Of a DNA stretch of 64,000 bases, positions 9,321 to 20,384 are shown in pieces (position 1 is the first letter of the stretch; each line of letters opens with the position of its first letter). The DNA is from Lactobacillus amylolyticus DSM 11664. GTDB lineage: Bacteria > Bacillota > Bacilli > Lactobacillales > Lactobacillaceae. Position numbers and translations under genes: made by a program. Where the stretch lies: the NCBI RefSeq assembly GCF_000178475.1, contig NZ_ADNY01000066.1, forward strand, positions 62,001 through 126,000, written 5' to 3'. The notes beneath the pieces are model-generated. The model made no database searches. It was not told the DNA's origin and worked only from the letters and a program-made list of their open reading frames with translations.

Positions 9321-9348
9321 AAAAAGTCCCGACTAAACGTCGGAACTT
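9321..9348 (-). terminator. Terminator of the alpha-glucoside operon
   Basis: AAGTTCCGAC pairs with GTCGGGACTT (one mismatch) around a five-base loop, followed on the minus strand by a T-run. It lies about 75 bases after the stop of the EIIA gene. Confidence 0.8.
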
Positions 9349-9423
9349 CAAAACTATCAAATTACCTATTATCAAATTGAGGTTAATTTAACTCTCGGGG
9401 GGGAAAAATATTTAACAAAACAA

Positions 9424-9912
9424 TTAGTTAAAATGAATAGTTTGTGCTTTTTCGGAATGCTGAATGCTTCGCTTTTCAATTGGATCAACAGCCTTAAGCA
9501 GATCCATGTTAGTGTAAACAACAATTACACTGTCATCATAACCGGCATCAGTAATTTGTTTCAGGTCCATTGTGGCTAACTGATCACCTGCTGAAACTTG
9601 ATCGCCTTGTTTAACATTAGTAGTGAAAGGAGCACCTTTTAACTCTACTGTATCAAGACCTAAGTGAATTAAAAGCTCAAGACCCTCTTTAGTTTTAATT
9701 CCAATTGCATGCTTAGTTGGGAAAACAGTAGAAATTTCACCGCTTACAGGAGCATAAACATTGCCATCATTTGGCTTAATTGCAAAGCCATCACCTAACA
9801 TCTTTGTTGAAAAGACGTCATCTTTAACATCAGTAATTGGCATCAATTCACCACTTACTGCTGCTAAAACTTCAGTACCAGTAGCTTTCTTTTTCTTAAA
9901 GAAATTGAACAT
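9424..9912 (-). CDS. PTS glucose-family EIIA protein
   Basis: This 162-residue single-domain EIIA of the Glc/Crr family carries the phosphorylation site His83 in LLIHLGLDTVEL and the second active-site His68 in FPTKHAIGIK. The beta-sandwich signature YAPVSGEI is at residues 53-60. It takes phosphate from HPr and hands it to a EIIB cysteine. It is the last gene of the operon 14510-9424, whose EIIC-EIIB-EIIB protein has no EIIA domain, so it very probably supplies that transporter. Whether it also serves other sugars or regulates them is not visible. Confidence 0.9.
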   Translation of the reverse strand: MFNFFKKKKATGTEVLAAVSGELMPITDVKDDVFSTKMLGDGFAIKPNDGNVYAPVSGEISTVFPTKHAIGIKTKEGLELLIHLGLDTVELKGAPFTTNVKQGDQVSAGDQLATMDLKQITDAGYDDSVIVVYTNMDLLKAVDPIEKRSIQHSEKAQTIHFN

Positions 9913-9930
9913 AATTATAACCTCAACTTT

Positions 9931-10419
9931 TTATAAACTCATTAAAAGGATAAATCCGAAACAAATTACTAAAAACAAACCGGAAACAATGCTGACAACT
10001 GTTACTGTTGCATCACGCTGCCCATTCTTAAGACTTTTTGCTTCGTGAATTCCAATTAAAGCCATCACAAAACAAAGGAAATTGCCAACAAGAATTTGAC
10101 TTATAGCTTGCCACATCATGAAGAAACGATAATTCTCATAAGTTTCAAGCACTTCTTGTTCCTTCAGTAATAAATAGTATCCTGTCATCAAATCAACGAA
10201 TGCGATGATCACACCCACTGCAACCGCTGGTTGTTTGAACATTACTGTCCATGATTGCTTGCTAGCGAGAATGCGCATTTCAATCATTAACCAAAGAGCA
10301 ATTGGGATTAAAAACAAGATGTAAGAATACCATTCAATGGTTCGATTTGCATCTAAATGTACCGTTCTTGCAATTCGGTCAAGTAGATTCGAAAATTTGC
10401 GTTTACTTACTGCCCACAT
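9931..10419 (-). CDS. Four-helix membrane protein in the alpha-glucoside operon
   Basis: The 162-residue product starting MWAVSKRKFSNLLDRIA has four predicted membrane segments (about 32-50, 65-85, 105-128 and 137-162). I chose the ATG at 10419 because AGAGGAACC stands at correct distance before it; the longer frame begins inside the previous gene. It lies between the RpiR regulator and EIIA genes, all on the minus strand. I do not recognise the family; context suggests only that it is expressed with the sugar system. Confidence 0.65.
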   Translation of the reverse strand: MWAVSKRKFSNLLDRIARTVHLDANRTIEWYSYILFLIPIALWLMIEMRILASKQSWTVMFKQPAVAVGVIIAFVDLMTGYYLLLKEQEVLETYENYRFFMMWQAISQILVGNFLCFVMALIGIHEAKSLKNGQRDATVTVVSIVSGLFLVICFGFILLMSL

Positions 10420-10473
10420 CACGGTTCCTCTTTTCATTATGAAAGGCTGAATAATCACTAACCAATAGATCAA

Positions 10474-11202
10474 CTAAACAATAGGCTGGAGTAAAGGCAA
10501 CCTCTTGGTTATCTTCAGGTCCTTCCAAAAAACTACAGTTGGAAAATACATATTGTATTTCGTTAAAGATGCTAATTTATTTTGCTTCATGTTGGTTAAT
10601 GAAACCAAAACAAACTTATCCGTCCGCAACTTCAATTTTGCAATTTCTTCATTGATGATCTTACTGTCACCCGAAAATGAAATAATGAATAGTACATCAC
10701 CTTTTTTAGCATTTCGACTTGCAGCCTTAAGCTCATCGACAGCAGAAGGCAAAATTGTCGTATGTAAACCAACCATGAATAACTCATGTGAAATGTATTG
10801 TGCAATTAGCTGCTGTTCCCATCCAGTTGAAAAAAGATAGACCATGCTTGCATTATCAAAAGCTTGATATAGATTTTTCAAATTCAAGCTATGAAAATAC
10901 TTTACAACATCAGCTGTTGCCTTTAACAAATCATGAGCAAAATCACTATGGGCTCTAATTGCTCGATTCTCAGACGAAGCAAGTTCATGGAGATCAAACT
11001 TTAATTCACTATAACCACTAAGTCCTAATTTCTTGCAGAGTCTGAAAATAGCGGATTCTGAAACATACAGTTTTTTTGCTAATTTAGACAAACTGAGTTT
11101 GCTGCAAGATTCTGGGTTATTTACAACAAATTGAATGATCTTTTTTTCAGAATCATTCAATTTATCGTTATTATTTAAAATCATTGTTTTTAGATTTGCC
11201 AT
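10474..11202 (-). CDS. RpiR/MurR-family transcriptional regulator
   Basis: This protein of about 242 residues has an N-terminal RpiR helix-turn-helix (roughly residues 1-75, with VNNPESCSKLSLSKLAKKLYVSESAIFRLCKKLG) and a C-terminal SIS sugar-phosphate domain (about 105-225, with VLFIISFSGDSK). Such proteins sense phosphosugars and control nearby catabolic genes. It sits inside the operon with EIICB, EIIA and the 6-phospho-glucosidase, so maltose-6-phosphate or a related ester is the likely ligand (inference). The start at MANLKTM is preferred because AAAGG precedes it at a workable distance; an ATG seven codons earlier is possible. Confidence 0.88.
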   Translation of the reverse strand: MANLKTMILNNNDKLNDSEKKIIQFVVNNPESCSKLSLSKLAKKLYVSESAIFRLCKKLGLSGYSELKFDLHELASSENRAIRAHSDFAHDLLKATADVVKYFHSLNLKNLYQAFDNASMVYLFSTGWEQQLIAQYISHELFMVGLHTTILPSAVDELKAASRNAKKGDVLFIISFSGDSKIINEEIAKLKLRTDKFVLVSLTNMKQNKLASLTKYNMYFPTVVFWKDLKITKRLPLLQPIV

Positions 11203-11268
11203 AACTCGTGCCTTTAAATACATTCAAAATGTAAATATATTTTAGCACAAGTTAACAATCGCTTACAA

Positions 11269-13149
11269 TTACATTAAACTCTTCATGTTATCGACAATTT
11301 GATCTGCGTCTAAGCCAACTACAATGTCAACTTCTTTTTCATTATCTTTACGTTCGACTTCTTTAGCATCGTACTTCTTGAAGTCAACATCGTTAGCAAC
11401 TTTGCTCATATCAACAACATGAGCTCTTACTCTAGTTGAGCAGCTGATCAAATCATTAATATTGGATTCGCCACCAAGCAAGTCGAGGTAAGCAGTAGCT
11501 CTTTCAATATATGGATTATCTTGAGCAGTTGATACTTGAGCAGCGCTTCCGCTTTGTTTTATCAAGTCGTTCATTTTATCAAGAACTTGAGGAACATCAA
11601 GACCTACAATAACTTGAATAGCTTTACCATGGTGAACAACGTTAACAGCCTTGTTTGCCTTGAATTCTGAGTCAGGAGCAACCTTGCTTGGATCTGCAAC
11701 AGATACACGTAATCTAGTAGCACATGAGCTCAATTCGGTAATGTTTGAAGCACCACCTAATAAGTCAAGGTAAGCAGTAGCTCTGGCAATGTAAGGATCG
11801 CTAGCATCTTTGCCAGCTTCCTTAGCAGCCATCTTTTGTTTGTATTCTTTCTTGTTAATAAGTTTAACATCTTGATCATCAGCTTCACGACCTGGAGTGA
11901 TGTAGTTAAACTTTTCAATCATAATCTTGAAGACGAAGTAAGTAATAATACCGAAGATAATACCAACGATAAATTGCATTACATAAATCTTCCAGTGGTG
12001 TTCCCACAATGGCAACCAGTTCTGGGATGCGATACCAATAGCACCGTCTGACATGAAACCTCTTAAACCAAATGCGTACATCACAGTGTTCATCGTAGCT
12101 GACATTACTGAGTAAACAACCCAAAGAACTGGAGCTGCGAACAAATAGGTAAAGTCAATAGGTTCAGTAATACCTGCTAAAACTGAAGTTAAAGCAGCTG
12201 GGATAAGCAAAGCTGAAGTTTGCTTCTTCTTGTTCTTCTTAGCAGTTGCGTAGAAGGCAAGACAAATAAATGGAACTAAGAATACTTTTTCGTTACCGTA
12301 AAGCTGGAATCCTTCCATTGGTGCTAATTGAGCCAAAGGACGAGAACTTGCGGCATATTCTGCCAAGTGCTTCAACCAGTATGGTTGCAAACCACCGGCA
12401 ACAACGGCTGGACCGAACTGGAATGGAATGTATACCAAGTGGTGAAGTCCAGTAGGAATCAAAATACGGTTTAAGAAGTTATAAACCCAAATACCGATAA
12501 ATCCACTGCTTACAATGAAGTTTTGCATAGCGGCAATACCGCTTTGGACTTTTGGCCAGCCCCAGCAAGTAAGAAGTGCTAATGGAATCATTGCAAAGAA
12601 TGCAAGGAAATAAACATAAACTGAACCTTGGAAAATACCTAACCAATCAGGCAACTTCTTATCGAAGTATTTGTTGTGAAGCCATCCAACGATCAAGGCA
12701 ACTACCAAGGCACCCAAGATACTGGTATCAAGAGTCTTAATACCGGCAATGGTAGTCAAACCGTTGTTAGTAGCGTTTGAGACAATTTGAATCTTGTCAA
12801 AGTTTGGAATACCAAATGCGCTGCCCCAGTGTGACAACATAGCACCGATAAAGTAGTTATAAGTCAAGTAAGTGATTACTGACTCCATGGCAGCTCTACC
12901 TCTAGCTTTGTTAGCTAAACCAATAGGTAAACCTACCGTGAACAAAATTCCTTCTTGGTTGAAGACTGTCCAACCACCGGCTGAAATTGTATCCCAGATG
13001 TTGTACCAAGTGGTACCTGGGTTTGCAAGTGAACCGAACAACGTTGCGTTATTGAACAAGCTACCAAGAGCTACGACAATACCCGCAAATGAGAATAGCA
13101 TAACTGGGACGAACATCGCAGCCCCAAAACGCTGTATTTTCTGCATCAT
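11269..13149 (-). CDS. PTS alpha-glucoside/maltose EIIC with two tandem EIIB domains
   Basis: This 626-residue protein has an EIIC membrane domain of the glucose/maltose superfamily (residues about 1-430; GITEPIDFTYLFAAPVLW is the conserved sugar-site loop near 325), then two complete EIIB domains. Each EIIB has the repeat PYI-RATAYLDLLGG followed by the phosphocysteine: LSSCATRLRVSVAD at Cys476 and LISCSTRVRAHVVD at Cys570. The normal family has one EIIB. The second copy is clearly diverged rather than an assembly repeat. Its gene follows the GH4 6-phospho-alpha-glucosidase by 20 bases, so it should import maltose or a related alpha-glucoside as the phosphate ester. EIIA is encoded separately at 9424-9912. 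Confidence 0.92.
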   Translation of the reverse strand: MMQKIQRFGAAMFVPVMLFSFAGIVVALGSLFNNATLFGSLANPGTTWYNIWDTISAGGWTVFNQEGILFTVGLPIGLANKARGRAAMESVITYLTYNYFIGAMLSHWGSAFGIPNFDKIQIVSNATNNGLTTIAGIKTLDTSILGALVVALIVGWLHNKYFDKKLPDWLGIFQGSVYVYFLAFFAMIPLALLTCWGWPKVQSGIAAMQNFIVSSGFIGIWVYNFLNRILIPTGLHHLVYIPFQFGPAVVAGGLQPYWLKHLAEYAASSRPLAQLAPMEGFQLYGNEKVFLVPFICLAFYATAKKNKKKQTSALLIPAALTSVLAGITEPIDFTYLFAAPVLWVVYSVMSATMNTVMYAFGLRGFMSDGAIGIASQNWLPLWEHHWKIYVMQFIVGIIFGIITYFVFKIMIEKFNYITPGREADDQDVKLINKKEYKQKMAAKEAGKDASDPYIARATAYLDLLGGASNITELSSCATRLRVSVADPSKVAPDSEFKANKAVNVVHHGKAIQVIVGLDVPQVLDKMNDLIKQSGSAAQVSTAQDNPYIERATAYLDLLGGESNINDLISCSTRVRAHVVDMSKVANDVDFKKYDAKEVERKDNEKEVDIVVGLDADQIVDNMKSLM

Positions 13150-13169
13150 AATTATTTCACCTCTAAAAA

Positions 13170-14510
<1,341 letters not shown>

Positions 14511-14608
14511 TTAAAATTACCTCTCAATATATCTAAAACCTAAGGCTAAATCGAATGATATCAACTTTTGAAAAGCCTTATTAAGCAGTCAGCTAACTTA
14601 CAGTTTTA

Positions 14609-14645
14609 TTTATACCATAATTTTAGAGTTATGTAATCGCTTTCT
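14609..14645 (-). promoter_or_regulatory. Promoter with overlapping cre (CcpA) site for the alpha-glucoside operon
   Basis: On the minus strand an extended -10, TGGTATAAA, occupies 14609-14617, with a weak -35 (TTACAT, 14631-14636) 16 bases upstream. Over the -35 lies TGTAATCGCTTTCT (plus strand 14632-14645), which matches the CcpA consensus TGWAANCGNTNWCA at all but the last base. CcpA bound here would block RNA polymerase. Confidence 0.6.
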
Positions 14646-14886
14646 CTGACTATTGAAAATTTATTTCAGCGTTTGAATGATTTGTTTCATTTTATGAAAT
14701 ATATTTCAAAGCTAAAGAAAATTATTAAGCCTTTATTTTAAGACTAAAATAAACTGATGTATAAGTGCTTTCTTTTGGTACAAATGTTATTTTATTTGAG
14801 TTATAACTTGACCGTCAATTTTGATGCTTGGAATTCGTTTCAGTATTTACGAAACTCTTACATGCTCTAATAAATAAAGACAAAAT
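14646..14886. other. Intergenic spacer, no gene seen
   Basis: The stretch between the alpha-glucoside promoter and the phosphoketolase terminator is AT-rich and holds no ORF with a ribosome binding site, no tRNA and no clear repeat. Confidence 0.6.
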
Positions 14887-14915
14887 AAAAATCACAGCCT
14901 TTCAACTGTGATTTC
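14887..14915 (-). terminator. Terminator of phosphoketolase gene
   Basis: AAATCACAG/CTGTGATTT forms a nine-base stem with an eight-base loop; on the minus strand it is followed by T-rich sequence, 26 bases after the xpk stop. Confidence 0.8.
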
Positions 14916-14940
14916 TATTAATCTATTCTATTGTTTTGTC

Positions 14941-17337
14941 CTAATTAAGACCTTCCCATTTCCATCCGGTAACTTCAGGAATATCCTTACCATTATCACG
15001 AATGTATTGATGGTGCTTAGCAAGCAAGTTATCCATTTCATTTACAAAGTCCGCATTCTTGCCAGCCAAACTTGGAATGCTTTCAACAGCATCTTTAGCC
15101 AAATCGAAACGATCAAGGTGGTTCAAGACACGCATATCAAATGGAGTAGTGATATCACCATTTTCTTCATAGCAGTGAATATGAACATTGTAACGTTTAC
15201 GGCCGAACCAGATTGATTGCATCATGCTCTTGTAGCCGTGCCATGCAAAAATAACTGGAACATCGCTTGGGAATAGACGATCAAATTCTTCTTGTGAAAT
15301 AGCGTTAGGATTATCCGTCGTGTTCATCAATTTCATGACATCCACAACATTGATGTAGCGAATCTTAAGTTCTGGGAACTTCTTGTGCAAAATATCAATC
15401 GCTGCTAAAGTTTCCAAAGTGGGTTCAGTTTCAGTTGAAGCAAAGACAACATCTGGTTTTGCACCCTTGTCAGTTGAAGCCCAATCAATGTAGCTTAAGC
15501 CTTTGTCAGCAAGTTTTTCAGCTTCTTCAATTGAGAACCATTGTGGACGAGGTTGTTTAGAAGTTACCAAGACGTTGATACATTCACGATCTTGAAATGC
15601 CTTATTAGATACAGCAAGCAAGGTATTTGTATCTGATGGCAAATATTCATGAATCAAGTCTGGACGATTCTTTTCATATAAGTGAGTCAAAATACCTGGA
15701 TCTTGGTGAGTGTACCCATTATGGTCTTGTTGGAATGCTGTTGAAGTTGCCACGAAGTTAAGAGCTGGGTAATCGTGACGCCAATATTGTTCCTTAGCTT
15801 TACGAAGCCATTTCATGTGTTGCGTAAGCATTGAATCAACTACGCGACCGAATGCTTCATAAGTTGCAAAGAAGCCATGACGACCAGTCAAAACATATCC
15901 TTCAAGGAAGCCTTCATCTTGGTGTTCTGATAATTGTGAGTCAATGATGCGGCCGCTTGGAGCCAAGTTTTCATCATTTGGTTCATGAATTTCTGGTTCC
16001 CATTGACGCTTTTGATCATCAAGTAAGCTGAACAACCGGTTGGACTTAGATTCATCAGGTCCAAAGCCTCTGAATGTATCAGGGTTAAGTTTAGCAATTT
16101 CATCCAGATACTTAGCCCATTCAACCATGTCTTGTGCTTCCATTTGACCTGGCTTAAATTTCAAAGCATACTGGCGGTAATCTGGCAAATTCAAGCGCTT
16201 AGGGTTCTTACCCCCATTAGTGATTGGGTTCATAGCCATTCTGTGATCGCCCTTAGCAGTGTTTTCGGTAACGATTTCTTTAGGAGAGCCGTCTTCATTG
16301 AACAACTCTTCAGGCTTGTAGCTCTTAAGCCAATCAACAAGCATATCCTTGTGTGTCATATCGCCTTGTGCGACTGGAATTGGAATTTGGTGAGCACGGA
16401 ATGAGTTTTCAATTGGGTTGCCATCCAAGTCCTTCTTTGGGCCAGTCCATCCCTTTGGGCATTGGAAGATAATCATTGGCCAATGTGGCAAACTTGCGTC
16501 ATTGTTTTCACGAGCATGCTTTTGAATAGCTTTGATTTCTTCAATGACTTCATCCATGGTCTTAGCCATTTCTTCATGAACTTGCATTGGATCCTTTTCA
16601 CCATCGAAACGGCCACCCTTAAAGACAGAAACAAAATGTGGATCCCAACCCATGCCGCGGAAGTATTCAGTTAATTCTTCATCGCTCATTCTCGCAACGA
16701 TTGTTGGGTTAGAAATCTTGAAACCATTAATTTGCAAAATAGGAAGAACGGCACCATCTTTGATTGGATTGATGAACTTGTCACTGAACCAACTTGCTGC
16801 AAGTGGGCCAGTTTCAGCTTCACCGTCACCGATTTCAACAGCGGCAATTACATCAGGATTATCCAAAATTGCACCGATACCATGTGAAAGTGAGTAGCCC
16901 AATTCCCCACCTTCGTGGATTGATCCTGGAGTTTCTGGAGCAGCGTGAGAGGCAACACCACCTGGGAAACTGAAGCGCTTGAATAATTTTGCCATACCCT
17001 TTTCATCTTGAGTAATTTCTGGGTAGCGTTCAGTGTATGAGCCGTCAAGGTATGAGTTAGAAACCATTACTTGGCCACCGTGACCGGAACCTTCAATATA
17101 GAACATATCTAAATTATATTTCTTAAGTACACGGTTTAAGTGAGCGTAAATAAAGTTTTGTGGAGCAATTGTTCCCCAGTGACCGATTGGCTTTGGCTTT
17201 ACATCTTCAGCAACTAAAGGGGTCTTAAGAAGAGGATTCTTCATTAAGAAAAGCTGCCCAACTGACAGATAGTTGGCTGCACGCCAGTACGCGTCAACAC
17301 TCTTTAAGTATTCTTTTGAATCGTAATCGACTGACAT
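14941..17337 (-). CDS. xpkA: Xylulose-5-phosphate/fructose-6-phosphate phosphoketolase
   Basis: This 798-residue thiamine-diphosphate enzyme splits xylulose 5-phosphate (and often fructose 6-phosphate) into acetyl phosphate and glyceraldehyde 3-phosphate (or erythrose 4-phosphate). Family landmarks are [17 protein letters not shown] near residue 53, [14 protein letters not shown] near 143, the TPP motif [14 protein letters not shown] near 170, and [22 protein letters not shown] near 550. Length is normal. A clear promoter and an AAGGAG-type site precede it, and a terminator follows, so it is a single-gene unit. It provides the pentose outlet for the ribokinase/RpiA genes 4 kb downstream on the map. 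Confidence 0.96.
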   Translation of the reverse strand: MSVDYDSKEYLKSVDAYWRAANYLSVGQLFLMKNPLLKTPLVAEDVKPKPIGHWGTIAPQNFIYAHLNRVLKKYNLDMFYIEGSGHGGQVMVSNSYLDGSYTERYPEITQDEKGMAKLFKRFSFPGGVASHAAPETPGSIHEGGELGYSLSHGIGAILDNPDVIAAVEIGDGEAETGPLAASWFSDKFINPIKDGAVLPILQINGFKISNPTIVARMSDEELTEYFRGMGWDPHFVSVFKGGRFDGEKDPMQVHEEMAKTMDEVIEEIKAIQKHARENNDASLPHWPMIIFQCPKGWTGPKKDLDGNPIENSFRAHQIPIPVAQGDMTHKDMLVDWLKSYKPEELFNEDGSPKEIVTENTAKGDHRMAMNPITNGGKNPKRLNLPDYRQYALKFKPGQMEAQDMVEWAKYLDEIAKLNPDTFRGFGPDESKSNRLFSLLDDQKRQWEPEIHEPNDENLAPSGRIIDSQLSEHQDEGFLEGYVLTGRHGFFATYEAFGRVVDSMLTQHMKWLRKAKEQYWRHDYPALNFVATSTAFQQDHNGYTHQDPGILTHLYEKNRPDLIHEYLPSDTNTLLAVSNKAFQDRECINVLVTSKQPRPQWFSIEEAEKLADKGLSYIDWASTDKGAKPDVVFASTETEPTLETLAAIDILHKKFPELKIRYINVVDVMKLMNTTDNPNAISQEEFDRLFPSDVPVIFAWHGYKSMMQSIWFGRKRYNVHIHCYEENGDITTPFDMRVLNHLDRFDLAKDAVESIPSLAGKNADFVNEMDNLLAKHHQYIRDNGKDIPEVTGWKWEGLN

Positions 17338-17403
17338 TTTCTTCTCCTTTTAAATAATTTTGAAAAGCTGATACATTTATATTGATATTTTGACTACGAC
17401 TAT

Positions 17404-17431
17404 ATAATACCAATTTCTAGCAAAAGTTCAA
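17404..17431 (-). promoter_or_regulatory. Promoter of xpkA
   Basis: Minus-strand TTGAAC (17426-17431) and TATTAT (17404-17409) are 16 bases apart, and TGG directly before the -10 makes it an extended type. Confidence 0.7.
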
Positions 17432-17639
17432 CTATTTTTTAAATTGGTACCTTCCAATTATGATAAGTGCTTTATTTCTGCTGTCACGCTTAAAAGATTG
17501 TTATAAAAGCATTTATCATTTTTGGGCTAAGTGTTTGCTTTGCGATATGCTTAATAATGCTTATTTAATACTGCTAAAATGCTTACTAAACTAAATAACT
17601 TTTTGAAAAGCTGTTAGCCTTTGAGATGGAGGAAGAAAA

Positions 17640-18318
17640 ATGACTCAAAAAGAACGTTTGCTAGAAATTAAAGAAATGCTAAAAAGCAGCATCGGCTTTC
17701 TACACGAAAACTAGCTGAACATTTTAGCGTCGCCTTTGATACAGCAAGACGCGATGTATTGTGATTAACTTCAAGCGGTCAAGCCGTTCGTATTCACGGC
17801 GGTTTGATGGAGCTTGAACATAATACCGTTCCAGACTTCTTAGTCAGAAGTCAAATTCAATCCCCCGCTTAAAGAAAAAATGGCTAGAAAAACCAAGCGT
17901 TTTATTCATCCTGGGCAGTTAGACTTTATCGCTCCTTCGACAACCTTGGAGCAGCTTTGCCATATGATTGCTGGCATTGATTTACAAGTTGTCACTAATT
18001 CAGTTGATAATGCTTTTGCTTTGATGAATTCTCCACTTCCTGGTGTAACGATTTTAGGTGGCAAGCTCTATAAAAAAGATCATTATCTTGCTTCATCTGA
18101 TGCTCTAGAGCAAATAAAAAAGCTGCGTTGAAGCGCAGCTTTTATCGGAACATCCAAAGTTTGTCAAGATGGTATCTAATTCTTCCCCTTACTTATCAGC
18201 TCCATTGAGCAAAATTGATGTCGTCATTACTGACACGCCAATTCCTACTGAATTTAGAAATGCGTTTACTGAACGGACGCAAATTATTCCGGTGATGAGG
18301 AAGGATAGTTATGCTTAG
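17640..18318 (+). pseudogene. DeoR-family transcriptional regulator, heavily decayed
   Basis: Reading across frames gives a DeoR repressor: MTQKERLLEIKEMLK, then KQHRLSTRKLAEHFSVAFDT and ARRDVL (helix-turn-helix), GQAVRIHGGLM, then a sugar-phosphate sensor part with DLQVVTNS, TILGGKLYKKD and VVITDTPIPTEFRNA. I count at least five lesions: a lost A in the run at 17681-17685, TGA at 17762-17764 where R is expected, an extra C at 17862-17866, TGA at 18129-18131, TAA at 18177-18179, plus missing residues after it. A good GGAGGA site still precedes the ATG. It may once have controlled a sugar operon; it cannot be functional now. Confidence 0.85.
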
Positions 18319-18527
18319 TCTCTTTAACAAATTTAATCCTAATCAGCAAAAAAGAAACCGATGAAGTTTATCAATTATTGCAAAAATTTTATGATAGCTT
18401 TTTTGGCAATATGTATGGCCATGAAGCATTTGCCGTTAACGAGTCAGCAGCAAAAGCTGATGAACGAATTGAATTTAAAAACAAAGCGGGTAAGCTTGAG
18501 CTATGTTTACACCAGTCCCCTGAATGA
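18311..18527 (+). pseudogene. Remnant of a small unknown protein
   Basis: An ATG overlaps the DeoR stop. MLSLFNKFNPNQQK runs into a frameshift in an A-run near 18350 and continues as ETDEVYQLLQKFYDSFFGN in the other frame, ending at TGA 18525-18527. I do not recognise the family. The overlap with the DeoR stop suggests the two were translationally coupled before decay. Confidence 0.4.
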
Positions 18528-18578
18528 TGCCAAACAGTTCATGCCTTTCTAAAGACCTGTTCTAATTACGATGAATAT

Positions 18579-18616
18579 AAAAAGAGTGCAAGCCGCACAT
18601 GGTTTGCACTCTTTTT
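18579..18616. terminator. Bidirectional terminator
   Basis: AAAGAGTGCAA/TTTGCACTCTTT forms a long stem with A-run and T-run on its two sides. It ends the DeoR remnant on the plus strand and the GntR gene on the minus strand; the GntR stop codon lies at its edge. Confidence 0.85.
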
Positions 18617-19341
18617 TAACGATTTAAATTGACGAAAGTATTAAACCGCATGTAATGATAATGAACGCGCATATTAGAAACTTCAAATGGCGTCCCATCA
18701 TCCAAGAAGAAAATCCCTTCCATTACCCCTACAGGTTCTGTTGACTTCAACTTCATTTTTTCTTGATCTTCTTTGTTTGATGGCTCAACAGTAATATTCA
18801 AAAAGGATTTCGTTACTGTTTTATTCTGTTCATCTTCCAAATAATTAAACAAAGACTGCTGCAAGGTTTCTGGTTTTAGTTCCGGCATAATCTTGATCGG
18901 CAAATAGCCGCGCTCAATTAGGAAAGGCTGCTTATCTAGCAAACGCAGACGTTTAAATTCATAGACAAAATCATTTTCATTCAGAAACAGGTCCTGGGCA
19001 ATCTCCTTGGGAGCCTTAATAACATGAAAATCCAGCAATTTAATTTGCTGCTTTTTGCCTGGAACTTTAAAACTATCTGTCAGTCCCAAGTTTGATCCTT
19101 CATAGCGAAATAATGCTTGGTTTTTCAAATACAGCGGATTGATAAATGTGCCGCTGCCGCGTTTTTTAAAAACAATTCCCTGATCAGCCAGCAGCGCTAA
19201 CGCCCGCTTCATTGAAGAACGACTTACTTGATAAGTCTGAGCTAAAGTCCGTTCATCAGGAAGGCGCATCCCATTAAAACTATTACTCAAAATTTTGTGC
19301 TTTAAATCGTGCATCACGCTGCGATAAACATAATCTGCCAT
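18616..19341 (-). CDS. GntR/HutC-family transcriptional regulator
   Basis: This 241-residue regulator has an N-terminal GntR winged helix (residues about 1-70, with LPDERTLAQTYQVSRSSMKRAL and GSGTFINP) and a UTRA ligand-binding domain (about 90-235). It starts immediately after the stop of the nucleoside hydrolase gene and is therefore co-transcribed with it. By that context it probably responds to a nucleoside, ribose or a phosphorylated form (inference). Confidence 0.9.
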   Translation of the reverse strand: MADYVYRSVMHDLKHKILSNSFNGMRLPDERTLAQTYQVSRSSMKRALALLADQGIVFKKRGSGTFINPLYLKNQALFRYEGSNLGLTDSFKVPGKKQQIKLLDFHVIKAPKEIAQDLFLNENDFVYEFKRLRLLDKQPFLIERGYLPIKIMPELKPETLQQSLFNYLEDEQNKTVTKSFLNITVEPSNKEDQEKMKLKSTEPVGVMEGIFFLDDGTPFEVSNMRVHYHYMRFNTFVNLNR

Positions 19342-20265
19342 TTATTTTATTCCTTGATCTGCTTGGTTAATACTATTAGTAAACCAGCGACTAAATTTCT
19401 CAAGATCAACATCAACTGCCACTTCGGCATTCGGCTGACCACTCATAAAATCAATTACGCTTGCTCCATAAGTAAAACGACCGGCAAGTTCAATCTCTAC
19501 TCTCGCCTTTTTTATCACAAAAGCCTCAGGACAAAGAATCAGTGCTACTGCGGTTGGATCGAAAATCTTAATTCTTGGATCGCCATCTGGTTCTTTAATA
19601 TGCGAAAACAAGCCGTACAGCATCTTGCCAACCTCACCGCAATTTTTAATTTCTTCCATTTGTTGCGGCGTAATGTGAGTTTTATTGCCAATTTCCAAAG
19701 GAGCTACCTTAATTTCAACCCCGCTGTGGAAAACCACTTGAGCGGCTTCTGGGTCGCCAGCAATATTATATTCTGCAAGTGGACTGTGATTGCCGCGTCC
19801 AATATTGCCACCCATGATTACGATTTGAGCAATATTTTCTACAACGTTTGGATATTGTTTTATTAAAAGCGCAAAATCTGTTAACGGTCCAATGCCGAGC
19901 AAAGTTACCTTTTTAGGACTATCCATAATGGCATTGTGCATAAGGGTTGCAGCCAGACCTGGGACAAGCAACTGCTCATTTGCCTCAGGAAAATCATAAC
20001 CTGCGACCCCAGTCTTGCCGTGAACCGAAGCGGCAGAAATCATTGGTGCGACTAGTGGTTGATTTGCACCTGCAACTACCGGAACTTTTGTATGCAAAAA
20101 TTCTTCTAAATTTAAAGTATTCTGCAGAGTATATTCTAGTGCAACATTGCCCCAAGTTGGCACCAGCATTTTGACATCAAACTCAGAAGCAAACAAGCTG
20201 ATAGTCATGGCAGCAATATCGTCAATTCCGGGATCTGTAGAAATAATTAATGGCTGTTTTGTCAT
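19342..20265 (-). CDS. Nucleoside hydrolase (inosine/uridine-preferring family)
   Basis: This 307-residue enzyme hydrolyses ribonucleosides to base and ribose. The calcium-binding aspartate cluster is intact: STDPGIDDIAAM at residues 9-20. The ligand loop VIMGGNIGRGNHSPLAEYNI and the downstream NKTHIT and KIFDPTAVA match the pyrimidine/inosine-preferring group. Length is normal. It forms a pair with the GntR regulator, and its product ribose can be used by ribokinase (21082-22002) and RpiA (20385-21080). Confidence 0.92.
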   Translation of the reverse strand: MTKQPLIISTDPGIDDIAAMTISLFASEFDVKMLVPTWGNVALEYTLQNTLNLEEFLHTKVPVVAGANQPLVAPMISAASVHGKTGVAGYDFPEANEQLLVPGLAATLMHNAIMDSPKKVTLLGIGPLTDFALLIKQYPNVVENIAQIVIMGGNIGRGNHSPLAEYNIAGDPEAAQVVFHSGVEIKVAPLEIGNKTHITPQQMEEIKNCGEVGKMLYGLFSHIKEPDGDPRIKIFDPTAVALILCPEAFVIKKARVEIELAGRFTYGASVIDFMSGQPNAEVAVDVDLEKFSRWFTNSINQADQGIK

Positions 20266-20344
20266 TTAAATCGTCCTTTCAGCATTTATTCGTGTAAGTT
20301 AATCATACCAAAACTCGACTGGACTTGTTGTTTTTATTCAAATA

Positions 20345-20371
20345 AAAAAGGAATGGGCAACCATTCCTTTT
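20345..20371 (-). terminator. Terminator of the rbsK-rpiA unit
   Basis: AAAAGGAATGG/CCATTCCTTTT is a perfect stem with a GCAA tetraloop, followed by T-rich sequence on the minus strand. Confidence 0.85.
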
Positions 20372-20384
20372 CAATCTTTATAAT

